Positions 34,734 to 42,694 of a DNA stretch of 64,000 nt are shown here, piece after piece. Location of the stretch: contig PHCI01000007.1 in the NCBI GenBank assembly GCA_002842205.1, positions 62,001 to 126,000 of the forward strand, in the 5' to 3' direction. The position numbers and the translations under genes are program-made. The notes beneath the pieces were generated by a model that searched no databases, was not told the origin of the DNA, and saw nothing but the letters and a program-made list of their open reading frames with translations. How positions within the stretch are numbered: the first letter of the stretch is position 1; each line of letters begins with the position of its first letter. Source of the stretch: Betaproteobacteria bacterium HGW-Betaproteobacteria-3. Lineage in GTDB: Bacteria > Pseudomonadota > Gammaproteobacteria > Burkholderiales > Burkholderiaceae_C.

Positions 34734-35198
34734 TCATTTCTCAACTTCGACGCTACGAGCCTGAAGGCGGATGCCGGTCCAGTTTGTAAAGTCAACTCGA
34801 ACCTCATAGCGGCGTCCAACTCGCGCGTCCACCTCCACTCTCCAAGGTGCCGCGTTCGATACAACAGAGGCGAAGGCTACTGAGTTTTTGACCCACCTCT
34901 CGCTACCCGAAAGGCTAACGACGTAGAGGCGCGGATCCACCCAAGCCGTAAATTTCTCACCAGCCCACAAAGCTGCGAGCGGTTCGTCATTGAGAAATAG
35001 ATTCGCCGAAGAGGCAACTCCGGATACCGTGGCATCTTCTCGTATGAAGGTGACTTCAACCTTCCCCGCGTGTCGTTCAAGCAAATTTTTCTGAAGCATT
35101 CTGGACTCCGGAATGCCTCTCGCATCTTCTGGTGAAAGACGTTGGTTCGCGCAACCACTGACCACAAGCAAAAAAAGTACGACGAGGAGGTTTTTCAT
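34734..35198 (-). CDS. Predicted lipoprotein of unknown function
   Basis: 154 residues. The N-terminus MKNLLVVLFLLVVSGCANQR is a lipoprotein signal with lipobox VSGC, so the mature protein should be lipid-anchored to a membrane facing the periplasm. The remainder (EVTFIREDATVSGVASSANL, PLAALWAGEKFTAWVDPRLY and a C-terminal beta-rich VDARVGRRYEVRVDF) looks like a small all-beta domain of the kind that senses or binds at the envelope. No family recognised. Codon use and GC are lower than its neighbours, suggesting acquisition. It stands alone between two unrelated genes. Confidence 0.8.
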   Translation of the reverse strand: MKNLLVVLFLLVVSGCANQRLSPEDARGIPESRMLQKNLLERHAGKVEVTFIREDATVSGVASSANLFLNDEPLAALWAGEKFTAWVDPRLYVVSLSGSERWVKNSVAFASVVSNAAPWRVEVDARVGRRYEVRVDFTNWTGIRLQARSVEVEK

Positions 35199-35513
35199 CT
35201 AATAGTCCTAAGTGATGCATGGAGTTTGACGATGATGCGTTCCAATTTAGGGCATTTCCGGCGTTGCCCTCGATTGCGCGCTTGGCATCTTGAAAATATA
35301 CCAACGCGCGGAATGAAAGAGGTCCAGCAGAATGAGCACTATTGAAGAATAGCGAAGAAAGCAGCCAGCAGTTCCCCGAAAGTCTAAGTTTTTCCGGAGT
35401 CGCAGAGCGCTCCTGATCTGAACCTACCTCATGGAAAAGAACATCTCGACGAGTCGACTGGACCCGCCGCCATGCGACGCACCGTTGAAATCTCCCGCGA
35501 TCCTGCCCACCCC
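35199..35513. other. Intergenic low-GC stretch, no supported gene
   Basis: 315 bp of lower GC upstream of the lipoprotein. A minus-strand frame (35077-35517) contains ALVYFQDAKRAIEGNAGNA, which could be a remnant of an older gene, but it overlaps the lipoprotein and has no convincing start. The lipoprotein promoter should lie here. Confidence 0.5.
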
Positions 35514-36182
35514 TCACCCCAGCAACCGCGCCAGGTCGGCCATCTCCGAAAACACCGCCGCCACGCCCGCGCGGCGCAGCGCATCGGGCGCGTCGTGGCC
35601 GGCTTCGGGCGGGCTGTAGCCGAACACGGTGGCGCCTGCGGCCACGCCGGCGGTGACGCCGGTGACGGTGTCCTCCACCACGGCGCAGCGGTCGGCGCGC
35701 ACGCCCAGTTGGGCGATGGCGGCCAGGTAGACGTCGGGGGCGGGTTTGCTGCGCGGCAGGTCGTGGCCGCTGAAGATGCGGCCTTCAAAGTAGGGCATGA
35801 GGCCGCATTGGGCCAGTTGCAGATCGACCTTGTGGCGGTCGGCGCCGGAGCAGCAGGCGATGCGCCCGCCCAGGCGCCCGTGCAGCAGGGCCACGGCGGC
35901 CACGGCGCCGCGGATGGGCTGCAGTTCGCGCTGCAGGCGCAGGTTGCGGCGCTCGCGAAAGCGCTCCATCCAGGCTTCGGTCAAGGGCCGACCGGTGTGG
36001 GCTTCAATCAGCGCGGCCTGGTCCTTGACGGCCTTGCCGATGAAGAGGCGCAGGCATTCGGCGGGGGTGAGCGCCCAGCCACTTTCTTCCAGCATGTCGC
36101 GCAGCACGCCGTTGGTGATGGGTTCGCTGTCGACCAGCACGCCGTCGCAGTCGAACAGAATGGCATCGAATCGGGGCGTCAT
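35514..36182 (-). CDS. HAD-IA phosphatase (phosphoglycolate phosphatase/beta-PGM-like)
   Basis: 222 residues. The nucleophile motif FDCDGVLVDSEP is at residues 10-21, motif II near CCSGADRHK, the lysine in RSKPAPDVYL and the acidic motif VVEDTVTGVTAG. The helical cap of about 65 residues after motif I fits subgroup IA, close to YieH/beta-phosphoglucomutase-type enzymes. Motif DCDGVLVDSE is typical of sugar-phosphate phosphatases; the exact substrate is unknown. The ATG at 36182 is taken; a TTG five codons upstream is possible. The R1 repeat lies directly upstream and may form part of its leader. Confidence 0.85.
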   Translation of the reverse strand: MTPRFDAILFDCDGVLVDSEPITNGVLRDMLEESGWALTPAECLRLFIGKAVKDQAALIEAHTGRPLTEAWMERFRERRNLRLQRELQPIRGAVAAVALLHGRLGGRIACCSGADRHKVDLQLAQCGLMPYFEGRIFSGHDLPRSKPAPDVYLAAIAQLGVRADRCAVVEDTVTGVTAGVAAGATVFGYSPPEAGHDAPDALRRAGVAAVFSEMADLARLLG

Positions 36183-36202
36183 CGGAAGATCAGACAAGTA
36201 TT

Positions 36203-36258
36203 GAATAAATAGCTGAGAATGACCATTTGACGGGGGCTACCGGCCTATTTTTCATAAA
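36203..36258 (-). repeat. R1 dispersed repeat, copy 5
   Basis: On the minus strand: AAATAGGCCGGTAGCCCCCG, then TCAAATGGTCATTCTCAGCT and ATTTATTCAA. Between the HAD phosphatase and ychJ-like genes. Confidence 0.85.
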
Positions 36259-36272
36259 TTACAGCCGTTCTG

Positions 36273-36701
36273 TCATTGCAGCGCATCACCGTCCACGTAA
36301 TACCAGCGGTCGCTTTCGCGCACGAAGCGGCTGCGTTCGTGCAGGCGCACCGCGCGGCCGGATGCAGGGCCGGCGCCCCCCGCACGGTAGCGGGCGATGA
36401 ACTCCACCTCGGCGTGGTCGGCGTCGATCACGCGGTGCGCGCGCACCGTCAAACCCAGCCAACGCGTTGCGGCGTCGGCCAACACCTCCTGCGGGCAGGT
36501 GCTGACGTGCCACGTCGCGCGCAGGTAGGCGGTGTCGCCACGCACGAAGGCACTGTAGCGCGAGCGCATGAGACTCTCTGCGTCGGGTGCAGGCAGGCTC
36601 TGCGCAAAAGACGGTGCGTCCAGGTAGCGGCCGCAGCAGTCGGCCCAGGTCAATGGGTGGACTGATAGGGTGCGGCCACAGGGGCACGGCGTCGACGCCA
36701 C
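36273..36701 (-). CDS. YchJ-family metal-binding protein
   Basis: 142 residues. The N-terminal SEC-C-like zinc motif STPCPCGR...WADCCGRYL is followed by the conserved LMRSRYSAFVRGDTAYLRAT block and a C-terminal NTF2-like region with HERSRFVRESDRWYYVDGD. This is the UPF0225/YchJ layout. The start is GTG at 36701 (VASTPCPCG), which puts the first cysteine at residue 6 as in homologues. It overlaps no other real gene except that the rhodanese gene ends 9 bp upstream. Function unproven, possibly metal-dependent protein handling. Confidence 0.85.
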   Translation of the reverse strand: MASTPCPCGRTLSVHPLTWADCCGRYLDAPSFAQSLPAPDAESLMRSRYSAFVRGDTAYLRATWHVSTCPQEVLADAATRWLGLTVRAHRVIDADHAEVEFIARYRAGGAGPASGRAVRLHERSRFVRESDRWYYVDGDALQ

Positions 36702-36709
36702 CGCGTGCC

Positions 36710-37150
36710 TCAGGCTTGGGCAGCGGCGCGACGCGCCTCGTGGGCCTGGCGGTGGGCCTCCAGCGTTTCGACCGGGGCGGCCTGCTTGAGCCATTCGGCA
36801 AAGCCGCCGTCGATGTGGGCCACGTTGGCCATGCCCATGTCTTGCAGGGTTTTGGCAGCCAGCGCGCTGCGCCAGCCCGCCCCGCAAAACAGGATGAACT
36901 CTTTGCCTTCGTCGCCAAACACGGGCTTGAAGTACGGCGAAGCCGGGTCCACCCAGAACTCGAGCATGCCGCGCGGGGCCAGCAGCGCGCCGGGCACGGT
37001 GCCGTCGCGTTCGAGCTCGCGCACGTCGCGGATGTCGACGATCTGCACACGCGGGTCGGCCAGCCGCTCGCGCACTTGCGCCACGCTGTAGGTGGTGATC
37101 TGGGCCGAGGCTTCGTCCACCAGTTGGCGGAATCCTTTGGTGATGGGCAT
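36710..37150 (-). CDS. Rhodanese-like sulfurtransferase
   Basis: 146 residues, one rhodanese domain. The active-site loop is FCGAGWRSALAA (CxxxxR), with the persulfide cysteine near residue 89. The N-terminal CDC25-like segment VQIVDIRDVRELERDGTVPG and C-terminal HIDGGFAEWLKQ complete the fold. It moves sulfane sulfur or serves redox signalling in the cytoplasm. ATG at 37150 with AGGAGAAA upstream. It is 31 bp from trkH and 9 bp from ychJ, all on the minus strand, suggesting a loose operon. Confidence 0.9.
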   Translation of the reverse strand: MPITKGFRQLVDEASAQITTYSVAQVRERLADPRVQIVDIRDVRELERDGTVPGALLAPRGMLEFWVDPASPYFKPVFGDEGKEFILFCGAGWRSALAAKTLQDMGMANVAHIDGGFAEWLKQAAPVETLEAHRQAHEARRAAAQA

Positions 37151-37181
37151 GACAATTTCTCCTGGGGTTGCCGGGTCCTGA

Positions 37182-38642
37182 TTATTTGCGCCAGAACTGC
37201 GCGGTGAACAGTACCATCACGGTCAGCAGTTCGAGCCGACCCAGCAGCATGGCAAAGCTGAGCACCCAGATCTGGAACGGGTGCAGACCGCCAAAGTTTC
37301 CCGCTGGGCCCACGTCGCCCAGGCCCGGGCCGATGTTATTGACCGTGGCCACCACCGCCGAAAAGGCGGTGACGATGTCAAGCCCGGTGAACAGCAACAG
37401 CATGGTCAGCCCCATGGTGGTCGCACCGTAAATCAGCATGAAGCCAAACACCGCCGTCATGACCGACATGGGCATGACCGAGCCGCCCAGCGTGACGGGA
37501 TTGACCACGCGCGGATGGATGATACGGACCAACTCGCGCCGGGCCTGTTTGATCAGGAGAATCATCCGCACCATCTTGATGCCGCCGCCAGTGGAGCCGG
37601 CACACGAGACGAAGCACCCCAGAAACATGAGCAGCACCGGCGCAAAAACCGGCCAAAGTGAATAGTCGGTCGCCGAGTAGCCGGTGGTGGTGGCCAGCGA
37701 GAGCACATGAAATGCGCTGGCGCGCAAGGCCTCTGCAAAGTCGTCGTACACGCCGTGCGCGGCCAGCAGGCCAGTCAGCAGCACGATGGCGCCCGCCAGG
37801 ACCGAGAAGTAGGTGCGGATCTCGCGATCGTGGATCAGGGGTTGGAGCGAGCGGTTGCGCAGCACAATGAAATAGCGCATGAAGCTGACGCCGGCCAGCG
37901 CCATGAACACTATGGCCACGATTTCGACTTCGGGCGAATTGAAATATCCCAAGCTTGCATCGTGCGACGAGAAGCCGCCCAGGCCCATGGTGGTGCACAT
38001 GTGCATGAAAGCATCTGCCCAACCCATGCCGGCCCAGCGGTAGGACAGCAGGCAAGCCGTTGAAAACATGAAATACACGCCCCACAGCCCGCGGGCCGTT
38101 TCGGCGATGCGGGGCGTGAACTTGGTGTCCTTCATGGGGCCGGGCGTTTCGGCCCGGTACAGCTGCACGCCACCCAGCCCCAACATGGGCAGCACCGCCA
38201 CCACCAGCAGCATGATGCCGAGACCGCCGATGAGCTGCAGGAAGCAGCGCCAGACGTTGGCCGAAACGGGCAAGGCGTCCAGGCCGGTGAGGGCCGTGGC
38301 CCCCGTGGCGGTCAGTGCGCTCATGGCCTCGAAATAGGCTTTGGTCCAGGTGATGTCGGGCACCGTGTACATCAGTGGCAGGGCCGCATAGGCCGGCAAC
38401 ACCAGCCAGACCAGATTGACCAGCAAAAACCCGTCTTTCGGCATGAGCTCCCGCCGGTGGTTCCGGGTGCACAACCACAGCAACAGGCCGCTGGCGACCG
38501 TCAGTGCAAACCCGATGGCCCAGACCCGGGTGTGGTGGTGTGCATCCAGAAACCAGGCCCAGGCCAGCGGCATCAGGAACGCAAACGAGAACGCGAACAG
38601 GATTCGGGAGAAAACCGAGAGAACGGGCAACAGGCTGTACAT
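37182..38642 (-). CDS. trkH: TrkH-type potassium transporter subunit
   Basis: 486 residues with the eight paired membrane segments and four re-entrant P-loops of the Trk/Ktr family. Filter-like sequences are seen at ALTATGATALTG, TTMGLGGFS, TTTGYSATD and VVATVNNIGPG, each with the conserved selectivity glycine. TrkH imports K+ across the inner membrane when bound to TrkA. The ATG at 38642 starts MYSLLPVLSVFSRILF. The cognate TrkA gene is 106 bp upstream on the same strand. Confidence 0.95.
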   Translation of the reverse strand: MYSLLPVLSVFSRILFAFSFAFLMPLAWAWFLDAHHHTRVWAIGFALTVASGLLLWLCTRNHRRELMPKDGFLLVNLVWLVLPAYAALPLMYTVPDITWTKAYFEAMSALTATGATALTGLDALPVSANVWRCFLQLIGGLGIMLLVVAVLPMLGLGGVQLYRAETPGPMKDTKFTPRIAETARGLWGVYFMFSTACLLSYRWAGMGWADAFMHMCTTMGLGGFSSHDASLGYFNSPEVEIVAIVFMALAGVSFMRYFIVLRNRSLQPLIHDREIRTYFSVLAGAIVLLTGLLAAHGVYDDFAEALRASAFHVLSLATTTGYSATDYSLWPVFAPVLLMFLGCFVSCAGSTGGGIKMVRMILLIKQARRELVRIIHPRVVNPVTLGGSVMPMSVMTAVFGFMLIYGATTMGLTMLLLFTGLDIVTAFSAVVATVNNIGPGLGDVGPAGNFGGLHPFQIWVLSFAMLLGRLELLTVMVLFTAQFWRK

Positions 38643-38748
38643 GCTTGGCCCTATTTTCGCGAGAACCCCGGGCTCATGCGGGTGACACTGGCGGCCAGGG
38701 TCGAAAATGCGACGTCAAGGGGCATGTCGGCGAGCGGTGGCGGCATCG

Positions 38749-40140
38749 TCAGCCAAAGTAGGTGGCGCTGACCTGGAACAGCCGCTCGACCTCACGCACC
38801 AGGCGCTTGTTCGGGATGAAGATGATGATGTGGTCGTTGGTTTCGATGACCGTGTCGTGGTGCGGCATCAGCACCTCGGAGGTTCGGTCGGCCCCGCGCA
38901 CGATGGCACCGATACGGGCGCCCTTGGGCAGCTTGATGTCTTCGACCTTGCGCCCCACGAGCCTGGAGGTTTTGGCGTCTCCGCGAGCAATGCCCTCCAG
39001 CGCCTCGGCCGCGCCTCGGCGCAGGCTGTGCACGGCCGCCACGTCGCCCCGGCGCAAGTGGGTCAGCAGCTCGCCGATCACGGTTTGCGCCGGCGAGATG
39101 GCGATGTCGATGGTGCTCCCCTGCATCATGTCGGCATACGCGCGCCGGTTGATGAGCGACATCACGCGCCCGGCGCCCAGCCGTTTGGCCAGCATGGCCG
39201 ACATGATGTTGTCCTCGTCATCGCTGGTCAGTGCCAGAAACAGGTCCATCTCACCGACATTTTCCTCCAGCAGCAGATCCTCGTCGGCCCCGTCGCCTCG
39301 CAGTACCAGCATGGACGAGGGCAACTGGCTGGCCAGGTATTCGCACCGTGCCTTCTCGCGCTCGATGAGCTTGACCTCGCACTGGCCAATCAGGCTGCGC
39401 GCCAGGCGCAAGCCCACTTTGCCACCGCCCGCAATCATGACGCGCTGGACCGGCTTGTCGATGTTGTGGATCGCCCCCAGCACATAGCGGATCTGGCGCG
39501 TGTCGGCCAGCACAAACACCTCGTCGCCGGCCAGGATGCGGGTCTGCCGGGTGGCCTCCATTTCGGCGTCAAGGCGGTACAGCGCCACCACACGCATTTC
39601 GGCGTGGGGAAAGCGCTCCCGGAATTCGCCGATGGTGTGTCCGACCAGTGCACCGCCGTACGCGGCCCGCATCGCGATCAGGCTGGCCCGCCCGTTGGCG
39701 AATTCCAGAACCTGCAGCGCCTCGGGGTAGCTGATGAGCTGGTGGATGTAGCGCGTGACCGACTCTTCAGGGCAAATCACATGGTCTACCGCAAAGCCGT
39801 TTTTTCCCAGCAAGGCGTCGCCTTCGACGAATTCGGGGGAACGCAGGCGGGCAACGGTACTGGGCACATTGAAGATGTCATGCGCCACCTTGCAAACCAC
39901 GAGGTTGGACTCGTCGGCGGCGGCGCAGGCGATCACCATGTCGGCATCCTGGGCACCGGCTTCACGCAGCACGGAGGGCTGGATGCCGTTGCCCACCACC
40001 CCCCGCAAATCAAGCCGGTCCTCCAGCAATCGCAGCCGCACCGGATCGTAGTCGATGACCGTGATGTCGTTCTGCTCGGAAACCAGGCTTTCAGCGACGC
40101 TTTCGCCGACGCGACCTGCGCCCAAAATAATGATGTTCAT
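38749..40140 (-). CDS. trkA: TrkA, NAD-binding regulatory subunit of Trk potassium uptake
   Basis: 463 residues with two RCK units. The first begins MNIIILGAGRVGESVAESL and the second VMIAGGGKVGLRLARSL near residue 235, each followed by a TrkA_C domain. TrkA gates TrkH in response to nucleotides. The start at 40140 places the NAD-binding glycines at residues 7-12 as in E. coli TrkA. It is followed by trkH, so the pair forms the complete Trk system. Confidence 0.95.
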   Translation of the reverse strand: MNIIILGAGRVGESVAESLVSEQNDITVIDYDPVRLRLLEDRLDLRGVVGNGIQPSVLREAGAQDADMVIACAAADESNLVVCKVAHDIFNVPSTVARLRSPEFVEGDALLGKNGFAVDHVICPEESVTRYIHQLISYPEALQVLEFANGRASLIAMRAAYGGALVGHTIGEFRERFPHAEMRVVALYRLDAEMEATRQTRILAGDEVFVLADTRQIRYVLGAIHNIDKPVQRVMIAGGGKVGLRLARSLIGQCEVKLIEREKARCEYLASQLPSSMLVLRGDGADEDLLLEENVGEMDLFLALTSDDEDNIMSAMLAKRLGAGRVMSLINRRAYADMMQGSTIDIAISPAQTVIGELLTHLRRGDVAAVHSLRRGAAEALEGIARGDAKTSRLVGRKVEDIKLPKGARIGAIVRGADRTSEVLMPHHDTVIETNDHIIIFIPNKRLVREVERLFQVSATYFG

Positions 40141-40209
40141 GGTGTGCGAATCATACGGACGCAAGGGCCGCGTCGCCGCACCCGGTCGTTTGCCCTCGCA
40201 TGCGGTCCG

Positions 40210-41340
40210 TCAGGCCAGCGCCCGCTGGATGATGATTTTTTGCACATCCGACGTGCCTTCGTAGATCTGGCAGACCCGCACGTCGCGGTAGATGCGCTCG
40301 ACGGGGAAGTCGTTCACATAGCCGTAGCCGCCCAGCGTCTGGAGCGCGGCGCTGCACACGCGCTCGGCCATTTCGCTGGCGAACAGCTTGGCCATGGCGG
40401 CCTCCTTCAGGCACGGCTGGCCCGCGTCGCGCAGGCTGGCGGCGTGCCAGATGAGCTGGCGTGCGGCCTCGAGCTGCGTGGCGCAGTCGGCCAGGCGGAA
40501 GCCCACCGCCTGGTGGTTGAAGATGGCCGTGCCAAAGCTCTCGCGCTCTTTGGCGTAGGCCAGGGCGCAGTCGAACGCCGCGCGGGCCATGCCCACGCTT
40601 TGCGCGGCGATGCCGATGCGCCCGCCCTCCAGCGCCGACAGGGCGATGCGGTAGCCCTCGCCTTCCTGGCCAATGCGGTTTTCGGCGGGGATGCGGCACT
40701 GGTCCAGGTTGATCTGCGCGGTGTCGCTCGAATGCTGGCCAAGCTTTTCTTCAAGCCGCGCCACCACGTAGCCGGGCGCGTCGGTGGGGACGATGAAGGC
40801 GCTCATGCCTTTTTTGCCCGCGCCCTTGTCGGTGACGGCAATCACGATCGCCACGTGGCCGTTCTGGCCGCTGGTGATGAACTGCTTGACGCCGTGGATG
40901 ACGTAGCTGTCGCCGTCGCGCGTGGCGGTGGTGCGCAGCGCTGACGCGTCCGAGCCCACATGCGGTTCGGTCAGGCAGAAGGCGCCCAGCATGCGGCCCT
41001 GCGCCAGTGGCGTGAGCCATTGTTTTTGTTGCGCGGCATTGCCGTAGCGCATGAGAATGGCGTTGACCGGGCAGTTGGTGACGCTGATGGCGGTGCTGGT
41101 GCCGCCGTCGCCCGCGGCAATTTCTTCCAGCACCAGGGCCAGGGTGAGGTAGTCCAGCCCCGCGCCGCCCAGTTCTTCGGGCACGCAGATGCCATAGGCG
41201 CCGAGCGCGGCCAAGCCCTGGTGCACGTCCTTGGGGAAGTGGTGCTCCTTGTCCCAGCGGGCGGCGTGGGGCGCGATCTGCTCGGTGGCAAAGGCGCGCA
41301 CCGCGTCGCGGATCATGTGCTGGTCCTGGGTCAATACCAT
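40210..41340 (-). CDS. Acyl-CoA dehydrogenase
   Basis: 376 residues. LTEPHVGSDASALRT binds FAD, YVIHGVKQFITSGQ follows the family, and the C-terminal QIYEGTSDVQKIII carries the catalytic glutamate in the usual EGTS position, so this is a short/branched-chain acyl-CoA dehydrogenase. The order ACAD-thiolase suggests a beta-oxidation pair, the dehydrogenase forming the enoyl-CoA and the thiolase cleaving the ketoacyl-CoA. The substrate chain length is not readable from the sequence. It lies 69 bp downstream of trkA's start on the same strand, with no sign of coupling. Confidence 0.93.
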   Translation of the reverse strand: MVLTQDQHMIRDAVRAFATEQIAPHAARWDKEHHFPKDVHQGLAALGAYGICVPEELGGAGLDYLTLALVLEEIAAGDGGTSTAISVTNCPVNAILMRYGNAAQQKQWLTPLAQGRMLGAFCLTEPHVGSDASALRTTATRDGDSYVIHGVKQFITSGQNGHVAIVIAVTDKGAGKKGMSAFIVPTDAPGYVVARLEEKLGQHSSDTAQINLDQCRIPAENRIGQEGEGYRIALSALEGGRIGIAAQSVGMARAAFDCALAYAKERESFGTAIFNHQAVGFRLADCATQLEAARQLIWHAASLRDAGQPCLKEAAMAKLFASEMAERVCSAALQTLGGYGYVNDFPVERIYRDVRVCQIYEGTSDVQKIIIQRALA

Positions 41341-41429
41341 GGCGTGAGGCCTTTCAGGGCATGCGGATGGACCGGGTGGCGCGCCGCTGCAGGGGCGGCC
41401 GCGCCTGGTGCCCTGTTTTCACAAATTTC

Positions 41430-41490
41430 AAGAGAAATTGGCATTTAGCCCCCGTCAAATGGTCATAGTTTGCTATTTTTAACGTAGTAA
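41430..41490 (+). repeat. R1 dispersed repeat, copy 6
   Basis: TTTAGCCCCCGTCAAATGGT, then CATAGTTTGCTATTTTTAAC and GTAGTAA. It abuts the stop codon of the thiolase gene at 41491 and lies in the 150 bp between thiolase and dehydrogenase. Confidence 0.9.
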
Positions 41491-42672
41491 TTAGAGCAGC
41501 TCCAGGGCCACGGCCGTGGCCTCGCCACCGCCGATGCACAGCGTGGCCAACCCCTTTTTGAGGCCGCGCCGCTGCAGCGCATGGATCAGCGTGACCATGA
41601 TGCGCGCGCCGCTGGCGCCGATCGGGTGGCCCAGCGCGCAGGCGCCACCGTGGATGTTGACGATGTCGTGCGACAGCTTGAGCTCGGTCATCAGCGCCAT
41701 GGGCACCACGGCAAAGGCTTCGTTCACCTCCCACAGGTCCACGTCTTTCACGTTCCAGCCGGCCTTGGCCAGCGCCTTCTGCGTGGCGCCCACGGGTGCG
41801 GTGGTGAACCAGTTGGGTTCCTGCGCGTGCATGGCGTGGGCCACGATGCGCGCCAGCGGCTTGAGGCCCAGCTTCTGCGCAGTGGACGCCAGCATCATCA
41901 CCATGGCGGCGGCGCCGTCGTTGATGCTGGAGCTGCTGGCGGCGGTGATGGTGCCGTCTTTTTTGAAGGCGGGCTTGAGCGTGGGAATCTTGTCGAGCTT
42001 GACGCGGCCCGGGCCTTCGTCGATGGCGATCACGGTGTCGCCCGCGCGGCCCTTGACGGTCACGGGCGTGATTTCGGTGGCGAACGCACCCGATTCGGTG
42101 GCCGCCTTGGCGCGCTGCACCGAGGTGGTGGCAAAGGCGTCCTGCGCTTCGCGGCTGAACTGGTATTTGGCAGCGCAGTCTTCGCCAAAGGTGCCCATGG
42201 CACGGCCGGGTTCGTAGGCGTCTTCCAGGCCGTCGAGCATCATGTGGTCGAAGATGCGGTCGTGGCCGATGCGGTAGCCGCCGCGGGCCTTGGGCAGCAG
42301 GTAGGGTGCGTTGGTCATGCTCTCCATGCCGCCGGCGACCATCACCTCGTGGCTGCCGGCCCGCAGCATGTCGTGCGCGAACATGGCGGCCTTCATGCCC
42401 GAGCCGCACATCTTGGACAGCGTGACCGCGCCCGCCGACAGCGGCAGGCCGCCCTTGAGCGCCGCCTGGCGGGCCGGCGCCTGGCCCTGCCCCGCCATCA
42501 GGCAGTTGCCAAACAGCACCTCGGTCACCGCGTCGGGCGCAATGCCCGCACGCGCCACGGCGGCCCGGATGGCGGCACCGCCCAGGTCGTGCGCGGCCAG
42601 CGATGCAAAGTCGCCCTGGAAGCTGCCCATGGGGGTGCGGGCGGCGCCCACAATCACAACGGAATCGGACAT
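41491..42672 (-). CDS. Acetyl-CoA C-acyltransferase (thiolase)
   Basis: 393 residues. The nucleophilic cysteine is in LSKMCGSGMKA near residue 88, the histidine in GGACALGHPIGASGARI and the second cysteine in TLCIGGGEATAVAL, the full thiolase triad. The N-terminus MSDSVVIVGAARTPMGSFQG fits PhaA/AtoB-like biosynthetic or degradative thiolases. With acetoacetate produced by leucine breakdown it could return acetoacetyl-CoA to acetyl-CoA. Start ATG at 42672 with GGAG upstream. It follows aceK on the same strand with a gap of 22 bp. Confidence 0.93.
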   Translation of the reverse strand: MSDSVVIVGAARTPMGSFQGDFASLAAHDLGGAAIRAAVARAGIAPDAVTEVLFGNCLMAGQGQAPARQAALKGGLPLSAGAVTLSKMCGSGMKAAMFAHDMLRAGSHEVMVAGGMESMTNAPYLLPKARGGYRIGHDRIFDHMMLDGLEDAYEPGRAMGTFGEDCAAKYQFSREAQDAFATTSVQRAKAATESGAFATEITPVTVKGRAGDTVIAIDEGPGRVKLDKIPTLKPAFKKDGTITAASSSSINDGAAAMVMMLASTAQKLGLKPLARIVAHAMHAQEPNWFTTAPVGATQKALAKAGWNVKDVDLWEVNEAFAVVPMALMTELKLSHDIVNIHGGACALGHPIGASGARIMVTLIHALQRRGLKKGLATLCIGGGEATAVALELL

Positions 42673-42694
42673 GGTTTTCTCCTTCAAACGGGGG

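Noticed and set aside
34637-34864. Minus-strand frame of 75 codons overlapping the lipoprotein end
   Set aside because: Part of it (VASKLRNEHVPFPVWATLL) looks protein-like, but it overlaps the better-supported lipoprotein and lacks a start with a ribosome site. Could be a remnant.
35077-35517. Minus-strand frame of 146 codons upstream of the lipoprotein
   Set aside because: Overlaps the lipoprotein start and a HAD gene end; only a short protein-like segment. At best a decayed gene.
38707-40944. Long plus-strand frame opposite trkA and the acyl-CoA dehydrogenase; similar ones at 53756-55759 and 59913-62237
   Set aside because: Same high-GC shadow effect; each lies across strong genes on the other strand and shows no family features.
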